Origin: Bog-473 sp963721585
Lineage (GTDB): Bacteria > Actinomycetota > Acidimicrobiia > Acidimicrobiales > RAAP-2
NCBI GenBank assembly: GCA_963721585.1
Contig: CAVRJN010000008.1
Span: forward strand, 434,001-498,000
DNA length: 64,000 nucleotides
Direction: 5' to 3'
Shown: positions 27,235-36,377 of the stretch, in pieces
Layout of the letters: the number at the start of each line of letters is the position of its first letter
Position numbering within the stretch: the stretch's first letter is position 1
Notes under the pieces: model-generated
Told to the model about the DNA's origin: nothing
Databases searched by the model: none
Seen by the model: only the letters and a program-made list of their open reading frames with translations
Position numbers and translations under genes: made by a program

Positions 27235-28754
27235 GCACCCCCTCCCTCGCAAGACGGCTCACTGCCATACCAATCGGAACCGGGGCGACCGGCACCCGCA
27301 ACGAGAGCGACTCGATGGGCGAGATCGAGGTCCCGGCCGAGCACTACTGGGGAGCGCAGACGCAGCGCTCGCTCGTCCACTTTTCCATCGGTGACGATCA
27401 CATGCCCATCGCCGTTTACCACGCCTATGGCTACGTCAAGAAGGCCGCCGCCCTACTCAATGCCGACGCCGGTCGACTCGACGCCGAGCTGGCCAGAGCC
27501 ATCGTGACGGTGGCGGACGAGGTCATCGACGGCGAGCTCGACAGCGAGTTCCCGCTCTATGTCTGGCAGACCGGCTCGGGCACCCAATCGAACATGAACG
27601 TCAACGAAGTCATCGCCAACCGTGCCAGCCAGCTCCTGGGCGGCGCGCTCGGCACCAAGACGCCGGTCCATCCCAACGACCACGTCAACATGGGTCAGTC
27701 CTCGAACGACACGTTCCCGACAGCGATGCACATCGCCACCCTCTTGGCCATCTCCGGGCACACGCTGCCTCAGATCGGTAAGTTGACCGATTCCCTCTGG
27801 AAGAAGGCACTGGCCTGGGTCGACGTGGTCAAGATCGGCCGCACCCATCTCCAAGACGCCACGCCCCTCACCGTCGGCCAGGAGTGGTCCGGCTGGGTAA
27901 CCCAGCTGCGTGACGCCCGGGGCCGTCTCGAAGCGGCCCTCGAAGGAATCCGCCAGCTGGCTGCAGGTGGTACCGCCGTGGGAACCGGCCTCAATGCCCC
28001 GGAAGGCTTCGGAGACGCCATGGCGGCCAAACTGGCCGCACTCACCGGCCTGCCCCTGGTCAGTGCCCCCAACAAGTTCGCCGCCCAGGGATCCCTTGAC
28101 GCCATGGTGGCGGTCAGTGCGGGCCTGCGCGGGATCGCCGTGGCTCTCATGAAGATCGCCAACGACATGCGCTGGCTGGCCTCTGGACCCCGGGCGGGGC
28201 TCCACGAACTCAGCCTGCCCGCCAACGAACCCGGGTCCTCCATCATGCCCGGAAAGGTCAACCCGACCCAGCAAGAGGCGATGGTCATGGTCGCCCTCCA
28301 GGTCATGGGCGAGGACTCGATCGTCGCAGCAGCCGGCGCCCAAGGGAACTTTGAGCTCAATGCAATGCGGCCGATCATCATCAACAACGTCTTGCACTCG
28401 GCCCGAATCATCGGCGACGCCGCCGACAAGCTGCGGCGCTACAGCATCGAGGGCGCAGATCTCGATCGGGCCAAAATCGAGGATTCGGTGGGCCGCTCGC
28501 TCATGCTCGTGACCGCGTTGAGCCCGCATATCGGCTATGACAAGGCCTCGGCCATAGCCCACCGGGCCGACGACGAAGGCACGAGCCTGCGCGACGCGGC
28601 ACTCGCCCTTGGGGTATCGGCCGACGACTTCGATCGCATCGTCGACCCCAGGGCAATGGTGGGCGATCCGTACCGCGACCTCCGCCTTCGGGGAAATCTC
28701 GCTGCGCCAGAGATCCCGTTCGTACGACCACTCCGGTCAGAGGCGGCTAGGTAA
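27231..28754 (+). CDS. fumC: Class II fumarate hydratase
   Basis: Fumarase C converts fumarate to malate in the TCA cycle. The GTG at 27231 overlaps the malic enzyme stop (GTGA) and gives 507 aa, about 40 more than usual at the N-terminus. The core begins at DSMGEIEVPAEHYWGAQTQR. Family marks are TGSGTQSNMNVNEV, SSNDTFPTAMH, GRTHLQDATPL and the catalytic loop GSSIMPGKVNP. A start at the internal ATG (27315) would cut into conserved sequence. It ends 8 bp inside the convergent LuxR gene. Confidence 0.95.
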   Translation: MSTPSLARRLTAIPIGTGATGTRNESDSMGEIEVPAEHYWGAQTQRSLVHFSIGDDHMPIAVYHAYGYVKKAAALLNADAGRLDAELARAIVTVADEVIDGELDSEFPLYVWQTGSGTQSNMNVNEVIANRASQLLGGALGTKTPVHPNDHVNMGQSSNDTFPTAMHIATLLAISGHTLPQIGKLTDSLWKKALAWVDVVKIGRTHLQDATPLTVGQEWSGWVTQLRDARGRLEAALEGIRQLAAGGTAVGTGLNAPEGFGDAMAAKLAALTGLPLVSAPNKFAAQGSLDAMVAVSAGLRGIAVALMKIANDMRWLASGPRAGLHELSLPANEPGSSIMPGKVNPTQQEAMVMVALQVMGEDSIVAAAGAQGNFELNAMRPIIINNVLHSARIIGDAADKLRRYSIEGADLDRAKIEDSVGRSLMLVTALSPHIGYDKASAIAHRADDEGTSLRDAALALGVSADDFDRIVDPRAMVGDPYRDLRLRGNLAAPEIPFVRPLRSEAAR

Positions 28755-31473
28755 GCGCTCGTTCCAACTGACGACGGGAGCTAATGCCAAGTTTCCGGTA
28801 GACCTTCCGCAAGTGATAGTCGACGGTGCTGGTGCTCAGAAACAGCTGGGCGGCGATTTCTGGGTTCGTTGCGCCACGTGAAGCCATCTTGGCAATTTGG
28901 ACCTCTTGCGGTGTGAGGTTGGTCTGTGTCTCCTCCGTGCGACGCCGTGCACGTTCGCCGGTCGCAAGAAGTTCGACGCGAGCCCGTTCGGCGAATCCTT
29001 GAGCGCCCATCGACGCAAATGTTCCATAGGCTTGACGAAGTTGACTCCGAGCATCGATTCGGCGATTCTGACGACGAAGCCATTCTCCATATGACAAACG
29101 TGTCGTTGCCAGATCTATAGCCACCGAGGTCTGCTGCAGGTGCCGAATCGCATCCTCGAACAATGGGCCCGCCTTTGCATCCTCAGCGAGCAAGGCTTCC
29201 GATCGAGACAGCAGCCCGAGGGCCCAAGGTGTCGCACTGGCGCTGGCACGGATCGTCAGCTCAGCAAGAGCTTGCTTCGCTTCATCGCGATGGCCGCTTC
29301 GCACGCCAGCCTCTATCAATAGAGGAAGCGTGAGAGAAAACGCGCCAACAATTTTGTTACGTATCACGTATTCGGCTGCCTGAAAAGCGTCTGCATATCT
29401 TCCGGCACCGAGAGCAGCGGTGGCCAGAGCACGATAGGCCCAAGCGGTCGTGACGGCTGATCCGGTCGTGGTTCCCACTTCGATCATGATCTGCGCAGCA
29501 GATTTCGCTCCCTCTTCGTCGCCGCGCCAAGCCAGCAACTCGGCATTGAGCAGTTGATAGAACTCGACCGGACCTCCAATCGCCGCAGTCACCTCGAGGA
29601 CCTCGGCAAAATTGCCCTCCGCCGCCGAAAAGCGTCCCATCCTCATTTCATGGACCGCCAACGAGAGCAGGGTGACTTGCAGAGCAATCAATGCGCCCTG
29701 TTTCCGCGCCGAAGTCTCGACTCGCCTCATCCATTTTGCGTACGAACGTTCATCCATCAATTCGTTCGTGATGTGATTCCCGAAGGCATGTAGCCTCACG
29801 AGGTCATCCGTCGCCACAGCTCCATCGCACATGAGATGGGCTGCCTCACGCATCACATCGACAGCCTCCACATAACCTGCCGCCACGAGCAGTGACATGG
29901 CGTCCAGGAAGACGTCAACAACTCGAGAGGGGGTTGGCGAGCCACGAGTCGCAAGAGCGGTTTCTGCTATCTCGACACCTGTCGTACCGATCGTCAAATA
30001 CTGCGAAACGGCATACGCATCCATCGCCTCTAAGAGGACGGAGCGCGCCCGAGCCCGGTCGAGCTTGAGAAACTGGCGGGCCGCCGAAAACAAGGAGGCT
30101 GCTCCTCCCCCCGGGTTGAACGGCACGAGCGATCGGCCCTCGAGATGTTCAGCCTCCGCCACCAGGAGCGGATCCGTCAAGCCCGACCGAGCTCGACCCA
30201 AGAGCCCCACGAATCGTTGAGGCGCGCCAGCGTTGAGGGCGGCAGCCGCTGCCCTCAGGAAGCGTTTACTTCGAAGCTGTGGATCAGACGTGAACTCTCC
30301 CGACTGCGTCAGCAGCGACGCTTGTGCTGCGTAGCCACCACGATCCTGCGCGCGAAGCGCGGCCGCCTCCAGATGATTTGCTAGGTCCTCGTCAGGACCA
30401 TCGGCGATAGCGCACGCGTGGTGAACCCAACGATCCGGTTCGACTTCTCGATCTATCGAGAGAACAAGAGCCTGGTGCACCAGCTTTCGTTCCGATGGTT
30501 TTGCGCCCGCGTAAATCGCTGATCGGATCAAAGGATGACGGAAGTCCACTTTTGGCTTGGTGGTCAAAAACCGTTCACGGACCAAAAGTTCTTCGACATC
30601 GGCGGCACTTCCCAATTTCGCGGCAACCTTACGTACCAACTCCGGATCTCCCGATGCGTCAGCAGCAGCGACGAGCAGAAAAGTCTGCGCGGCAGTTGGC
30701 AACGCATCGACCTGTTGGCGAAAATGATCCTCGAGGCGCCGACTGATCGGGATGGGCTCTGAAAGAGGATCCGAGCCCGTCCATTGACCAACGGACAGAT
30801 CCTGTGCGAGTTCGATCAAAGCGAGCGGACATCCCGAAGTATCGGCGACGATCCGATGAGCAACCCGTCCATCGATCGGACCGGGAACGGAATGTTCCAC
30901 GAGTTCGACGGCCGCCTCGTTCGGCAACCCACTGATCTCGAGGACTGGCAGACCAGCCAGTTGTGGCAGTTGAACAGTTGAAGAACGGAGACCGAACATC
31001 AATGCGATGCCGTCGGCACTTATCCGGCGACCGACAAAAGCCATCGTTTGTAACGTCTCGACATCTATCCAATGGCAATCGTCGATGATGCACACCATGC
31101 CGTCCGTGCTTGCCGCATTGGCCAAGAGTGACAAGGTCGCCAGGCCCACCAGGAATTGATCGGCGGGCGCCTGACTTGTCAGGCCGAACGCCGAGCTCAG
31201 GGCGTTTCGCTGAGGCTTCGGAATTTCGTCCAATGAGTCAAGGAATGGCAAAAGGAGACGGTGCAGCCCGGCGAATGCAAATTCGCTCTCAGCCTCAACT
31301 CCCGCGATGCGAATCAGGAGGCCGTCACGCCCCAGTGACGAGGCATAGTCCAACAGTTCGGTCTTACCCATTCCCGCATCGCCGTAAAGTACGAGCGACC
31401 CACTCGAGCCCTCGGATGCCGTCCGAACGAGTTCGTCGAGTATCGCCCGCTCCTCTAGCCGGTCCAGCAGCAT
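28747..31473 (-). CDS. Large AAA-LuxR family transcriptional regulator
   Basis: 908-aa regulator of the LAL/STAND-LuxR type. N-terminal NTPase: Walker A LYGDAGMGKTELLDYA and Walker B VCIIDDCHWIDVETL. A long helical-repeat middle (about residues 300-830) is followed by a C-terminal LuxR HTH (NPEIAAQLFLSTSTVDYHLR). ATP binding and an unknown signal probably control DNA binding. It is clearly paralogous to the frameshifted gene at 22177-24919, with the same architecture and a near-identical HTH. Its 3' end overlaps fumC by 8 bp in convergent orientation. The ATG at 31473 lacks a ribosome binding site. An IS element lies about 90 bp upstream of its start. Confidence 0.93.
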   Translation of the reverse strand: MLLDRLEERAILDELVRTASEGSSGSLVLYGDAGMGKTELLDYASSLGRDGLLIRIAGVEAESEFAFAGLHRLLLPFLDSLDEIPKPQRNALSSAFGLTSQAPADQFLVGLATLSLLANAASTDGMVCIIDDCHWIDVETLQTMAFVGRRISADGIALMFGLRSSTVQLPQLAGLPVLEISGLPNEAAVELVEHSVPGPIDGRVAHRIVADTSGCPLALIELAQDLSVGQWTGSDPLSEPIPISRRLEDHFRQQVDALPTAAQTFLLVAAADASGDPELVRKVAAKLGSAADVEELLVRERFLTTKPKVDFRHPLIRSAIYAGAKPSERKLVHQALVLSIDREVEPDRWVHHACAIADGPDEDLANHLEAAALRAQDRGGYAAQASLLTQSGEFTSDPQLRSKRFLRAAAAALNAGAPQRFVGLLGRARSGLTDPLLVAEAEHLEGRSLVPFNPGGGAASLFSAARQFLKLDRARARSVLLEAMDAYAVSQYLTIGTTGVEIAETALATRGSPTPSRVVDVFLDAMSLLVAAGYVEAVDVMREAAHLMCDGAVATDDLVRLHAFGNHITNELMDERSYAKWMRRVETSARKQGALIALQVTLLSLAVHEMRMGRFSAAEGNFAEVLEVTAAIGGPVEFYQLLNAELLAWRGDEEGAKSAAQIMIEVGTTTGSAVTTAWAYRALATAALGAGRYADAFQAAEYVIRNKIVGAFSLTLPLLIEAGVRSGHRDEAKQALAELTIRASASATPWALGLLSRSEALLAEDAKAGPLFEDAIRHLQQTSVAIDLATTRLSYGEWLRRQNRRIDARSQLRQAYGTFASMGAQGFAERARVELLATGERARRRTEETQTNLTPQEVQIAKMASRGATNPEIAAQLFLSTSTVDYHLRKVYRKLGISSRRQLERALT

Positions 31474-31633
31474 GAGTCAGTCGATTGGCGGGGTGAACTG
31501 GGCCGTAGCACTCTCCAGACTCATTTTTGGACGATACCAACTTCGCCGCGGAGACCCTGAGGTGAGCCCCCGGTAATGGTCCAGCTGCTGTGCGGGTCCG
31601 ATGCTCCAAACTGGAGCGAAGGAGGACCCACCA

Positions 31634-31915
31634 ATGGCCACACGTCGGAGACACACTCCCGACCAGATCATCCGCAAGCTGGCCGAGGGCAACAAGCTCT
31701 TGGCCGGCGGCGCAGAACTCGATGAGGTCTGCCGGCATCTCGGGATCGCCGAGTCGACCTGGCACCGCTGGCTGGCCCAATACGGGGGCATGAAGGCGAA
31801 CGACGCCAAACGATTGAAGGAGCTCGAAGCCGAGAACGTGCGGCTGAAGAAGCTCCTGGCCGAAGCCGAGCTCGACAAGGCGATGCTCAAGGAGCTGGCT
31901 GAGGGAAACTTCTGA
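31634..31915 (+). CDS. IS3-family transposase OrfA
   Basis: 93-aa DNA-binding subunit of an IS3-type transposase. HTH region: PDQIIRKLAEGNKLLAGGAE through HLGIAESTWHRWLAQYGG. A leucine-zipper-like helix follows (RLKELEAENVRLKKLLAEAE) and mediates multimerisation. The ATG has AGGAGG 7 nt upstream. OrfB begins in the -1 frame at its end, as in programmed frameshifting of this family, though no classic A6G slippery site is obvious. Confidence 0.9.
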   Translation: MATRRRHTPDQIIRKLAEGNKLLAGGAELDEVCRHLGIAESTWHRWLAQYGGMKANDAKRLKELEAENVRLKKLLAEAELDKAMLKELAEGNF

Positions 31916-32767
31916 CCCCGAACCGTCGTCGGGCTGCAGTGCACACACTGCGCCAGCGGTTCGGGGTCTCCGAACGAAAAGCGTGTGCGGTGGTCGGCCA
32001 GCACCGCTCCACCCAGCGTCTGGCCATTCCTGCGCCACCCGATGACGAGGAAGCGCTGCGAGCCTTCCTGCGCGCTTTCTCCAAGGAACGGCCCCGCTGG
32101 GGCTGGAGGAGGGCGGCCAAGGCGCTGCGCCGCGAGGGCCGCCACGTCAACAACAAGCGCATCCAGCGTCTTTGGCGCGAAGAAGGCCTACGCGTGCCCT
32201 ATCGCAAGCGCAAGAAGCCCCTCCGAGGCATCGGGGCTCGCGTGGGCGCCATGAGCCTCATCGCCCCCAACGCCCTGTGGGCGCTCGATTTCCAGTTCGA
32301 CACCACCGAGGACAACCGCACCATCAAACTGCTCAACGTCATCGACGAGTTCACCCGAGAGTGCCCGGCAATCGTGGTCGAGCGCTCCATCGACGCCGAC
32401 CGCGTCGTGGCCACCTTGGATCGCCTGGTCGTCGAACGCGGTGCCCCGAGCCTTCGTGCGCTTCGACAACGGTCCCGAGTTCATTGCCCACGCGGTGGCC
32501 GACTGGTGCCGCTTCAACGGTGTCGGCGCCGTCTTCATCGACCCGGGCTCACCCTGGCAGAACGCCTGGATCGAGTCGTTCAACGGGCGGCTGCGCGACG
32601 AGTTGCTCAACGCTTGGCGCTTCGACAGCCTGCTCGAGGCCAAGGTGCTCATAGAGGACTGGCGGATCGACTACAACTTGAACCGGCCACACTCGGCCCA
32701 CGGTGATCTCACGCCCAGCGAGTTCGCCCAGGCCTGGATCGACAGACACCAACCAGTGCCCGCATAA
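31915..32767 (+). pseudogene. IS3-family transposase OrfB (DDE integrase), frameshifted
   Basis: Catalytic rve-type integrase. The frame opens at the end of orfA (RRRAAVHTLRQRFGVSERKA), followed by the HTH_21-like part and the first catalytic Asp in WALDFQFD. At about 32449 the frame shifts: one extra base after the GTGCCCC run. The rest (FVRFDNGPEF with Asp two, WIESFNGRLRDELL with Glu) continues to TAA at 32767. All three DDE residues survive, so this is a recent lesion or a sequencing error. Confidence 0.85.
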
Positions 32768-32796
32768 GCACTGGACCATTCATCGGGGCCCGCTCA

Positions 32797-32866
32797 ACCC
32801 AATGCGGGCACGGGGTGCGCGACAAGGGTGGGGCGGAAGGTCAGGTGCTGGAGCTACCGCCACTGA
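32797..32866 (+). pseudogene. 3'-terminal remnant of a second integrase gene
   Basis: Bases 32834-32866 read RKVRCWSYRH then TGA, nearly identical to the last codons of the integrase at the right end of the island (RKVRCWSYRR, TGA at 61334). Similarity fades towards 32815, and the IS ends at 32796. The remainder of the gene is absent, probably removed at the IS side. It implies that a related element occupied the tRNA-Asn site before. Confidence 0.55.
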
Positions 32867-32923
32867 CCAGCGAAAACGAAGAGAAATGCTCCGGGGGTGA
32901 GACTCGAACTCACAACCTAGCGG
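32833..32923. repeat. Left attachment repeat (attL) with tRNA-Asn 3' fragment
   Basis: 91 bp matching 61301-61391 with three substitutions. Positions 32889-32923 are the displaced 3' end of tRNA-Asn (T-arm, variable loop and part of the anticodon stem, minus strand). After CTAGCGG the two copies diverge, which sets the inner limit of the crossover region. Confidence 0.88.
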
Positions 32924-33146
32924 CGCCACAGGAACCCTTTCTCTACCAGTACCCTTCAGCGTCACCGCAGGTAGAAAAGGATATCGACTCACCGCCGAGG
33001 ACCGTTGAAGACCCCTAAAAGCCGATGCTTCGCGGGCGAATCGCGCGCGACATTTGACTCTGTCAAGGCTTACTCCCGGACCCGGCATCGATACCTGCAT
33101 TGACGCCCGGCCGGATGCTGTCTGAGGTCGGAAGTCCAGTCTCGTT

Positions 33147-33902
33147 TCACCGCTTGGGCCAGAGGCCTACGAGGGTCCTTTCCTTACCGCAAGTCGGACA
33201 GCTCGCTTGGGTCTGGAACACGACCACGCCATCCGGGACAAGTGCTCGCTCCGTCCAGTGCCTACAGTCAAGTTGGACGTGTCCCGAGCGGCGAGCCTCT
33301 GCGGGACCGGCCATTCCTTGGCTATCCGTTAAAGGCAGGGCCTCCCCGCATCGAAGGTCCGCAACTGGATGTCCGAGGCTTTCAGAGTGCGAGACGAGGT
33401 ATCTGGACCATCGGCTGTCGAGTTGAGCCTCGATCGGAATCCGTTCAACAAGAAACTTTGCGTCCTCCATCTGACTACGCAACTCCAATCCGCAGAGGTT
33501 GACGAGGGCACGCCGTACGCTCAGAAGAGCCTGCGCTGGTGGTCTTCCCGCTGCAAGCTGCTGACTGGCGAATGCGACCAAGCCTCGGTCGATCGATCGG
33601 TGGATTGCCCTATCGAGACGTGGCTCGCCGATGCTTACGAGCCGCAGCGACACAGTCCGGCGGCCGTTCCGCCTGTCATCCCGGTCGCCCACGTACTCGA
33701 TCCCGAAGCCGCTCCTAGGCCGACCACCTCCTCTCCGAGTTTCAGCCCACAGCTGCACGTCCTGCACCCTCCAGATGCGGCCTGACGCCAGTTCTGCAAG
33801 AGGAGCTGGGAATCCCTTCGTCACGGTGAGCTGCGCCGCCCTCTGTCGAGACACCCCGAGGATGTCGCTAACCTCCGTCACCCCCGCGAGGTCACATTCC
33901 AT
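33147..33902 (-). CDS. HTH DNA-binding protein with C-terminal CxxC
   Basis: 251 aa. The N-terminal 55 residues resemble excisionase/MerR-like HTH domains of actinobacteria (TEVSDILGVSRQRAAQLTVT and SGRIWRVQDVQLWAE). The C-terminus has a DCRHW...CPTCGKE pattern that could bind zinc. The middle is unrecognised. It may regulate the island's left end or its own expression. The ATG at 33902 has no ribosome binding site, but TATTCT ends 6 nt upstream, so a leaderless transcript is possible. It is divergent from the large membrane protein gene that follows. Confidence 0.65.
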   Translation of the reverse strand: MECDLAGVTEVSDILGVSRQRAAQLTVTKGFPAPLAELASGRIWRVQDVQLWAETRRGGGRPRSGFGIEYVGDRDDRRNGRRTVSLRLVSIGEPRLDRAIHRSIDRGLVAFASQQLAAGRPPAQALLSVRRALVNLCGLELRSQMEDAKFLVERIPIEAQLDSRWSRYLVSHSESLGHPVADLRCGEALPLTDSQGMAGPAEARRSGHVQLDCRHWTERALVPDGVVVFQTQASCPTCGKERTLVGLWPKR

Positions 33903-34149
33903 GCGTCAAGAATAACCATTGACGTGGGTAATAGTTACCGTCTGGTTGACGTTGCGGCAACGTTCGCGGAGTCCGAGCGTGTGCCCGCGCCTCGCCGCAC
34001 TCCCGGGACATACTCCACTTATTCCCAAGAAGTAGGATCGTTGAGCGGTACGAAAATGGGAAAATGTGTTGATAACTATTACGAGCATCGCTCGGTGGAT
34101 TAACTGCGCCAGAAACGCACATATCCGCTCACATTCAAAGAGAGAACCA

Positions 34150-36150
34150 ATGTGGCCTCCCGGATTCGAATCAAGCGATCTCCCGGATCCTGTCGTCCAT
34201 TCAGACAAGGACCCCTCGGAAACCACCTGGAGCGATGAGTTCTCGGGCCTATTGCAGTACAGCATTGGCATCACACCGCCACCCCAGATCACGGATGCAC
34301 CGAATCTAGATACTCGTACGTTCGATTATCTTCAACCAAACGAGATCGCTAAATTTCTGGAACTGTTCAACACTCAATTTCTCCCCATCAGCGGCTCCTT
34401 TAAGTTGGAACCGAGCTATCACCCTACGGTCACGGGAAATCCGAACCACACATGGCTTGGTTCACAATCCCGTCATATAGCCGTCCCTGTTGGTGATGAG
34501 TTCAAGATTAATGATGCCCGCGGATTCCCAATCCTTCTGAATTGGCCCGAACGGCAATCAGAATGTGCACCCTGGGACACATACCTGCCCGTCCAGCGGG
34601 CCATCGACAAGTCCTCTGGTGAACTCCTCCAAGGATCGGCGGACTGGGACTGTAATGACTACCTAGTTGATGGCGGATCGAAAGCGCTTTATAGGAACAT
34701 GCTTGAACTGCGGTCGTTTCTATCCGTGCTCTACGCGATACGACGATCACGCATATTCGCCAACGATCTCAATGACCGAATGTATAACGTGTGGTTGCCG
34801 CCGGGACTTCTCTGCTCAAGTGACCACAAAGAGCGAGCCCTGGTACTTCTCCCCTTTGTGACCCGGGTACGCCAGCCATTCCGTACGGAGTTCCGCGAAA
34901 CGACATCAATACATTTCATACTTGCCCCCGTGTCCTTCGGGGCTAGTTCTGACGCGGAACGAACTCGTCGGCTTACGATCGATGAAATTGCTGCGTTGGT
35001 TGGTGGCACCAAGGGAAGCAGCACGCACGTACCAAAAGACGCACGAACCACATATTCGCTAATTCAGTCACCGCTTCGTTCGTATCTCGACGCATTGATT
35101 CAAGACCCAAGGCGGTCGACGTTGAGGAAGACCAGGGAGACCGCAGGTTCGAGTTGGTGTGGAACCCTCCGAGCTTGGATTGAGATTGTGACGATCGCAA
35201 TCGAAGAGCCGATCTTTCGCTCGGACCAAACCCGTCGGCATGGAGAAAACCAAATTACCGGCAGCCTCCTTGCTCAAGAGGTGCTCAATGCCATTCGATT
35301 GTCCAGTGCATGGTCCGTCCTAGTTGTCGATCCACACCTGAATCCGTTTGATTTCAAACGCTCAAGAATCGTCGATAACTTTTGGTGGCCGGAGTCGGAT
35401 GCTGAGGCCAGTTCATTGACCGGCGTGTCCGACGATCTGAGCTCGGGAGTCCCGTCCGGCCTCGGCCGGCTTCTGCAGACAATTGTCGGAGAGGGGGGGT
35501 TTCCCGCGGCGTCGCGAGGTCGAATAGATGACGTCGATTGTGGTGTGCCTGCGGCGATGACTTGGGGAATCCCAGACGAGCAGTGCGTCGTTACAGCGGT
35601 GAGTCAATGCCGCGACAGGTTCCCGGGGGAATCGGCGTTGAACATGTTCGGGTGGGTGAGTCAAAGTCTCGCCGGTATCGTGACTGCGCGCGCCATGATC
35701 GGCGCCATGGCCAACGATGCAGCACGATTACGTGAGCAGGACGTGGTGAAGCTTGCCGGAGTCTCGTACCTCCGGACACTTGAACTCGAGGAATTGTTCG
35801 ACCTCAATACCAGCTGGCCGGAGTACGGGCAGTTCTATCGCAATATTCGGTCCAGCTTCGGACTCGACCGTATGTACGAACGGGCAAAGCAGCGATCGAA
35901 GGAGTTGTCACAACATGCCGAAGTGGTTACTCGGGCTCGCCAGGATGAAACATTACGCGCCTTGCAATGGGTCGCAGCGATACTGACTATCGGGATCCTG
36001 GCGATTGGGGTGCTGCAGATTTTTGCAGATCATCGCAATGTATGGGCATGGCTCGCCCTCATTGTCGCCATCGTCGCCACCGGATTCCTCGCAGGGTTGA
36101 TCGGATGGGTGCGTTGGCACCCTTTCAGACGTCGACGCGTCGTGAAATGA
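34150..36150 (+). CDS. Large C-terminally membrane-anchored protein, unknown
   Basis: 666 aa from the ATG at 34150 (AAAGAGAG upstream); an in-frame GTG at 34066 would add 28 residues. No known domain is recognised. The first 610 residues are soluble and acidic to neutral. A helical stretch (YERAKQRSKELSQHAEVVTR) leads to two transmembrane helices (LQWVAAILTIGILAIGVLQI and WAWLALIVAIVATGFLAGLI) and a basic tail, an arrangement reminiscent of CorA-type ends. AT-richer codon use than the neighbours suggests recent acquisition. It sits alone next to an attachment-like site, a typical place for cargo or defence genes, but no function can be assigned. Confidence 0.65.
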   Translation: MWPPGFESSDLPDPVVHSDKDPSETTWSDEFSGLLQYSIGITPPPQITDAPNLDTRTFDYLQPNEIAKFLELFNTQFLPISGSFKLEPSYHPTVTGNPNHTWLGSQSRHIAVPVGDEFKINDARGFPILLNWPERQSECAPWDTYLPVQRAIDKSSGELLQGSADWDCNDYLVDGGSKALYRNMLELRSFLSVLYAIRRSRIFANDLNDRMYNVWLPPGLLCSSDHKERALVLLPFVTRVRQPFRTEFRETTSIHFILAPVSFGASSDAERTRRLTIDEIAALVGGTKGSSTHVPKDARTTYSLIQSPLRSYLDALIQDPRRSTLRKTRETAGSSWCGTLRAWIEIVTIAIEEPIFRSDQTRRHGENQITGSLLAQEVLNAIRLSSAWSVLVVDPHLNPFDFKRSRIVDNFWWPESDAEASSLTGVSDDLSSGVPSGLGRLLQTIVGEGGFPAASRGRIDDVDCGVPAAMTWGIPDEQCVVTAVSQCRDRFPGESALNMFGWVSQSLAGIVTARAMIGAMANDAARLREQDVVKLAGVSYLRTLELEELFDLNTSWPEYGQFYRNIRSSFGLDRMYERAKQRSKELSQHAEVVTRARQDETLRALQWVAAILTIGILAIGVLQIFADHRNVWAWLALIVAIVATGFLAGLIGWVRWHPFRRRRVVK

Positions 36151-36201
36151 GTTACGCGCCGATTAAGGGTCTCGGACCATCGGTGTCTGATCTACAACAA
36201 T

Positions 36202-36230
36202 TCGAGACCTCAACCTAGCGGTCCCACGGA
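36202..36230. repeat. Possible third attachment-site remnant
   Basis: CAACCTAGCGG (36211-36221) is identical to the core at 32913-32923 and 61381-61391, is preceded by TTCGAGACCT (the tRNA T-arm copy has ACTCGAACTCA) and is followed by TCCCACGG, compared with CGCCACAGG at the left repeat. The match is short, so this is tentative. Confidence 0.35.
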
Positions 36231-36377
36231 TTGAAGAGTCTGAACAGCACCCTCTTGAGTAATCCCAACTAGATCTCCATTTGGACATGCCGCTAATCTA
36301 AGACTGGTCAATTCCGATCGTTGCGCGGATCGCCAGAAGTTGACGCTTCTAGACCTTTCTCGCTGGTTCGCCAGATA

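Larger units (their letters stand above)
31563..32796 (+). mobile_element. IS3-family insertion sequence, 1.23 kb
   Basis: Boundaries come from imperfect terminal inverted repeats beginning TGAGC at 31563 and ending GCTCA at 32796, with a perfect shared core AATGGTCCAG (31575-31584) / CTGGACCATT (32771-32780). Ends of TG...CA and two genes in -1 relation (orfA, orfB) fit IS3. No target duplication is visible (AGG to the left, ACC to the right), which suggests rearrangement after insertion. orfB carries an extra frameshift, so this copy may be inactive. It abuts the left attachment repeat of the island. Confidence 0.85.

Noticed and set aside
34066..34149. Upstream GTG start for the large membrane protein
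   Set aside because: Adds 28 residues of poor composition; the ATG at 34150 has a better purine-rich site. Not fully excluded.
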